From the NCBI RefSeq assembly GCF_900142365.1, contig NZ_FRAP01000020.1, positions 62,001 to 126,000 on the forward strand: a stretch of DNA of 64,000 nucleotides, given 5' to 3'. The notes under the pieces are model-generated. The model searched no databases. It saw nothing but the letters and a program-made list of their open reading frames with translations, and was not told the origin of the DNA. Position 1 is the first letter of the stretch. Each line of letters opens with the position of its first letter. This DNA comes from Pseudonocardia thermophila. Lineage in GTDB: Bacteria; Actinomycetota; Actinomycetes; Mycobacteriales; Pseudonocardiaceae. Position numbers and translations under genes: made by a program. This document shows, piece after piece, positions 62,330 to 64,000 of this stretch.

Positions 62330-64000
62330 CTACTGCGCCCCGGCGGCCGACGTCGGCCGCAACTCGACGTCCTGGTGCACGTCCGCACCGGCGGGCACGT
62401 CGAGCGGCACCACCGCGCGCTCGAAGCCGGGCGCCGTCACCGTCAGCGTGTACGCACCGGCGAGCAGTTCGGCGACCCGGAACCCGCCGTCGGCGGCCGT
62501 CTCGGTCTCCTCCACGGCCTCGCCGTCCTGCGCCAGCACGACCAGCGCGCCCGCGAGCGCGGCACCCTCGGCCCGGACCGTGCCCGCGATCGACGCGGAC
62601 CGCTGCAGCGGCACGGTCACCTTCGCCGGGCCGTCCGACACGGTCACCGCCACCGCACCCGGCTGGTGGTCCGGTGCCGACACCACGACCATGTACGTGC
62701 CCGGCTCCGGCGCGGTCAGCTCGGCGCAGCCGTCGGCACCCGTGGTGCCCGAGTCGACTTGGGCGCCCTGGTCGTCCACCAGCGCGGTCGACGCGGCCTC
62801 GACGGGCGCGTCGTCGCGGCCCAGCACGGCCACCGCCACCGGCGCGGGCGGACCGGTGTGCTCCCGCAGTGGCATCGCCTGCTGCCCGGCGCCGGTCAGC
62901 GCGACGACGGGGCCCGCGTCCGGTCGGTGCGCGGGTTCGAGGACACCGAACGTGCGCAGCAGCGCCTCGTCCACGGCGGCGTGCTCCGCCGCGCGCTCCT
63001 CGGGGGTCTGCCGCGGCCTGCGCTTGCGCACGAAGTCGGTCTCCGCCTCGGTGGCCCCGTCCTCCTCGATCTCGTAGTCGGGATCGTCGTCCACCACGCC
63101 GGCCTCCGTCACCCACTCCGCGCCCGTCACGGACGGATCATCCTCCGCGGGATCGCCGTCCCGTGATCCGGCTCGGCCGACGAGCGGGATCACCGTCGCA
63201 CCCGCGGCGGCCGGTGGCACATCGGCCGGGTCCACGCGGGCACCCGTCGGAGCCTCCTCGGCAGGGTCGGCACCGTCGGCGTCGTCAGCGGCCTCGGCGT
63301 CGTCAGCGGCCTCAGCGTCGTCAGCGGCCTCAGCGGCCTTCCCGGCGACCCTCTCGGTGGTCGCGTCCGCGCGGGTGTCCGGCTCGGCCCGCTCGTCGGT
63401 GGAGGCGGCGAAGGAGGCGGTGTCGTCGGTGGCACCGCTGTCGTCCGCGGCACCGCTGCCGAACCCGGAGATGTCGTCGATCCCCGCGGGAACCGGCATG
63501 AGCTCGATCGGAACGTCGTCGACCTCCTCGGGCAGCCACGCGTCCGACTCGTCCTCGGCGAGGAGCTCCGCGTCCGGCTCCGTGGTCCCCGGTGCCTCCG
63601 CGATCACCGGGGACAGCGGCGCGGCGACCGGGGTCTCCTCGGCGGCCGGTTCCTCCGGCGCCTCCTGTTCGGCGGGCTCCGCCGACGCGGCGGGCTCGGC
63701 GTCCTCGGCCCCTGCCGGCTCGTCCTCGCGCACCAGCCGAAGCACGGCCCCACCGGCGAGCCCCGCCAGCGCGGCAGTCCCGGCCACGGCGGTGCCGCGG
63801 TCACGGGCGGGCGGCTCGTCGTCGGTCTCCTCCCCGGTGGTGGCCGGCTCGACCGGCCCGAGGGCGCGCAAGGGGACGGCCGGCTCCGGCTCGGACTGCG
63901 GTTCAGGCTGCGGATCGGGCTGCGGTTCGGGCTGCGGATCGGGCTCGGTCAGGACGGGGCCCTCCGCTTCCCCCAGAGCCTTCTCCGCCGCTTCCTCTCC
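62330..64000 (-). CDS. Large acidic protein with Ig-like repeats (5' end beyond window)
   Basis: 556 codons are visible and the frame stays open to the window edge, so the start lies beyond 64000. The visible N-terminal part is Glu/Pro/Gln-rich (alternating PDPQ/PEPQ, 63900-63950), then one probable transmembrane helix (AVAGTAALAGLAGGAVLRLV). A long acidic Asp/Glu/Ala region follows, including DDAEAA repeated three times from an 18-base tandem repeat (63281-63334). The C-terminal third has two carboxypeptidase-regulatory/Ig-like domains (CAELTAPEPGTYMVVVSAPD and GGFRVAELLAGAYTLTVTAPG). Topology suggests a membrane-anchored protein with a low-complexity region. Function unknown. Confidence 0.8.
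   Translation of the reverse strand, partial: GEEAAEKALGEAEGPVLTEPDPQPEPQPDPQPEPQSEPEPAVPLRALGPVEPATTGEETDDEPPARDRGTAVAGTAALAGLAGGAVLRLVREDEPAGAEDAEPAASAEPAEQEAPEEPAAEETPVAAPLSPVIAEAPGTTEPDAELLAEDESDAWLPEEVDDVPIELMPVPAGIDDISGFGSGAADDSGATDDTASFAASTDERAEPDTRADATTERVAGKAAEAADDAEAADDAEAADDADGADPAEEAPTGARVDPADVPPAAAGATVIPLVGRAGSRDGDPAEDDPSVTGAEWVTEAGVVDDDPDYEIEEDGATEAETDFVRKRRPRQTPEERAAEHAAVDEALLRTFGVLEPAHRPDAGPVVALTGAGQQAMPLREHTGPPAPVAVAVLGRDDAPVEAASTALVDDQGAQVDSGTTGADGCAELTAPEPGTYMVVVSAPDHQPGAVAVTVSDGPAKVTVPLQRSASIAGTVRAEGAALAGALVVLAQDGEAVEETETAADGGFRVAELLAGAYTLTVTAPGFERAVVPLDVPAGADVHQDVELRPTSAAGAQ

Overview
The window is about 72% GC by eye, has many GTG starts and GTGA/ATGA-coupled genes, and encodes a typical mycolata/Pseudonocardiaceae core set: SepH, several DUF families known only from Actinobacteria (DUF2505, DUF2516, DUF2530, DUF2537), an HbhA homologue, an L,D-transpeptidase, a mycothiol-dependent-type enzyme and a mycofactocin-type TetR regulator. 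It is chromosomal DNA of a high-GC actinobacterium, most likely Pseudonocardia or a close relative. This assignment is inferred from gene content; no 16S gene is present. I see no prophage, insertion sequence or CRISPR array.

Layout. 0-15 kb: hexameric-type citrate synthase gltA, a frameshifted amino-acid permease, an MFS exporter, pdxH, a second citrate synthase (citA), an MFS/AraC divergent pair, then serC, sepH, DUF2537, a TrmH-type rRNA methyltransferase and a glutamate-cysteine ligase-like gene. Much of this set (gltA, citA, serC, sepH, DUF2537, methyltransferase) recalls the Mycobacterium tuberculosis Rv0881-Rv0896 neighbourhood. 15-28 kb: a DUF2530/SDR pair behind an iron-box-like site, L,D-transpeptidase, murB, DUF2505, purU, lon (with a possible HspR site), a mycothiol-type enzyme, YbaK, DUF2516, hbhA, an XRE regulator, paired crcB fluoride channel genes and DUF445. 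This recalls the M. tuberculosis Rv0473-Rv0484 block. 28-38 kb: small accessory genes (prim-pol-like protein, epimerase, cold-shock protein, secreted Pro/Ala-rich protein, MftR-like regulator, diguanylate cyclase, DHFR-like protein, ECF sigma factor), a tRNA-Glu/Asp/Phe cluster, an HMA/RHH gene pair and a GDSL hydrolase.

38-51 kb: propionyl-CoA synthetase-like gene, [3Fe-4S] ferredoxin, fatty acyl-CoA ligase, carotenoid oxygenase divergent from a PadR regulator, DUF72, a beta-lactamase-fold hydrolase, a 22-bp tandem-repeat array and a large HrpA helicase. 51-58 kb: the best candidate for a little-described system. It is a compact sugar/polyol cassette of binding protein, two permeases and a zinc dehydrogenase, divergent from a SorC-type regulator and an APH-fold kinase, with two matching palindromes (CGCTCA-NN-TGAGCG) in the shared promoter region. 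58-64 kb: a PRISE-type reductase/MFS/MarR locus with a nested palindrome, cysteine dioxygenase, a lipase-like hydrolase and the 3' part of a large acidic surface-type protein that runs off the window.

A second recurring theme is a family of four near-identical long palindromes (around 95, 19678, 41174 and 42950) sitting just after stop codons. They probably act as bidirectional terminators, but are conserved enough to count as a dispersed repeat family.
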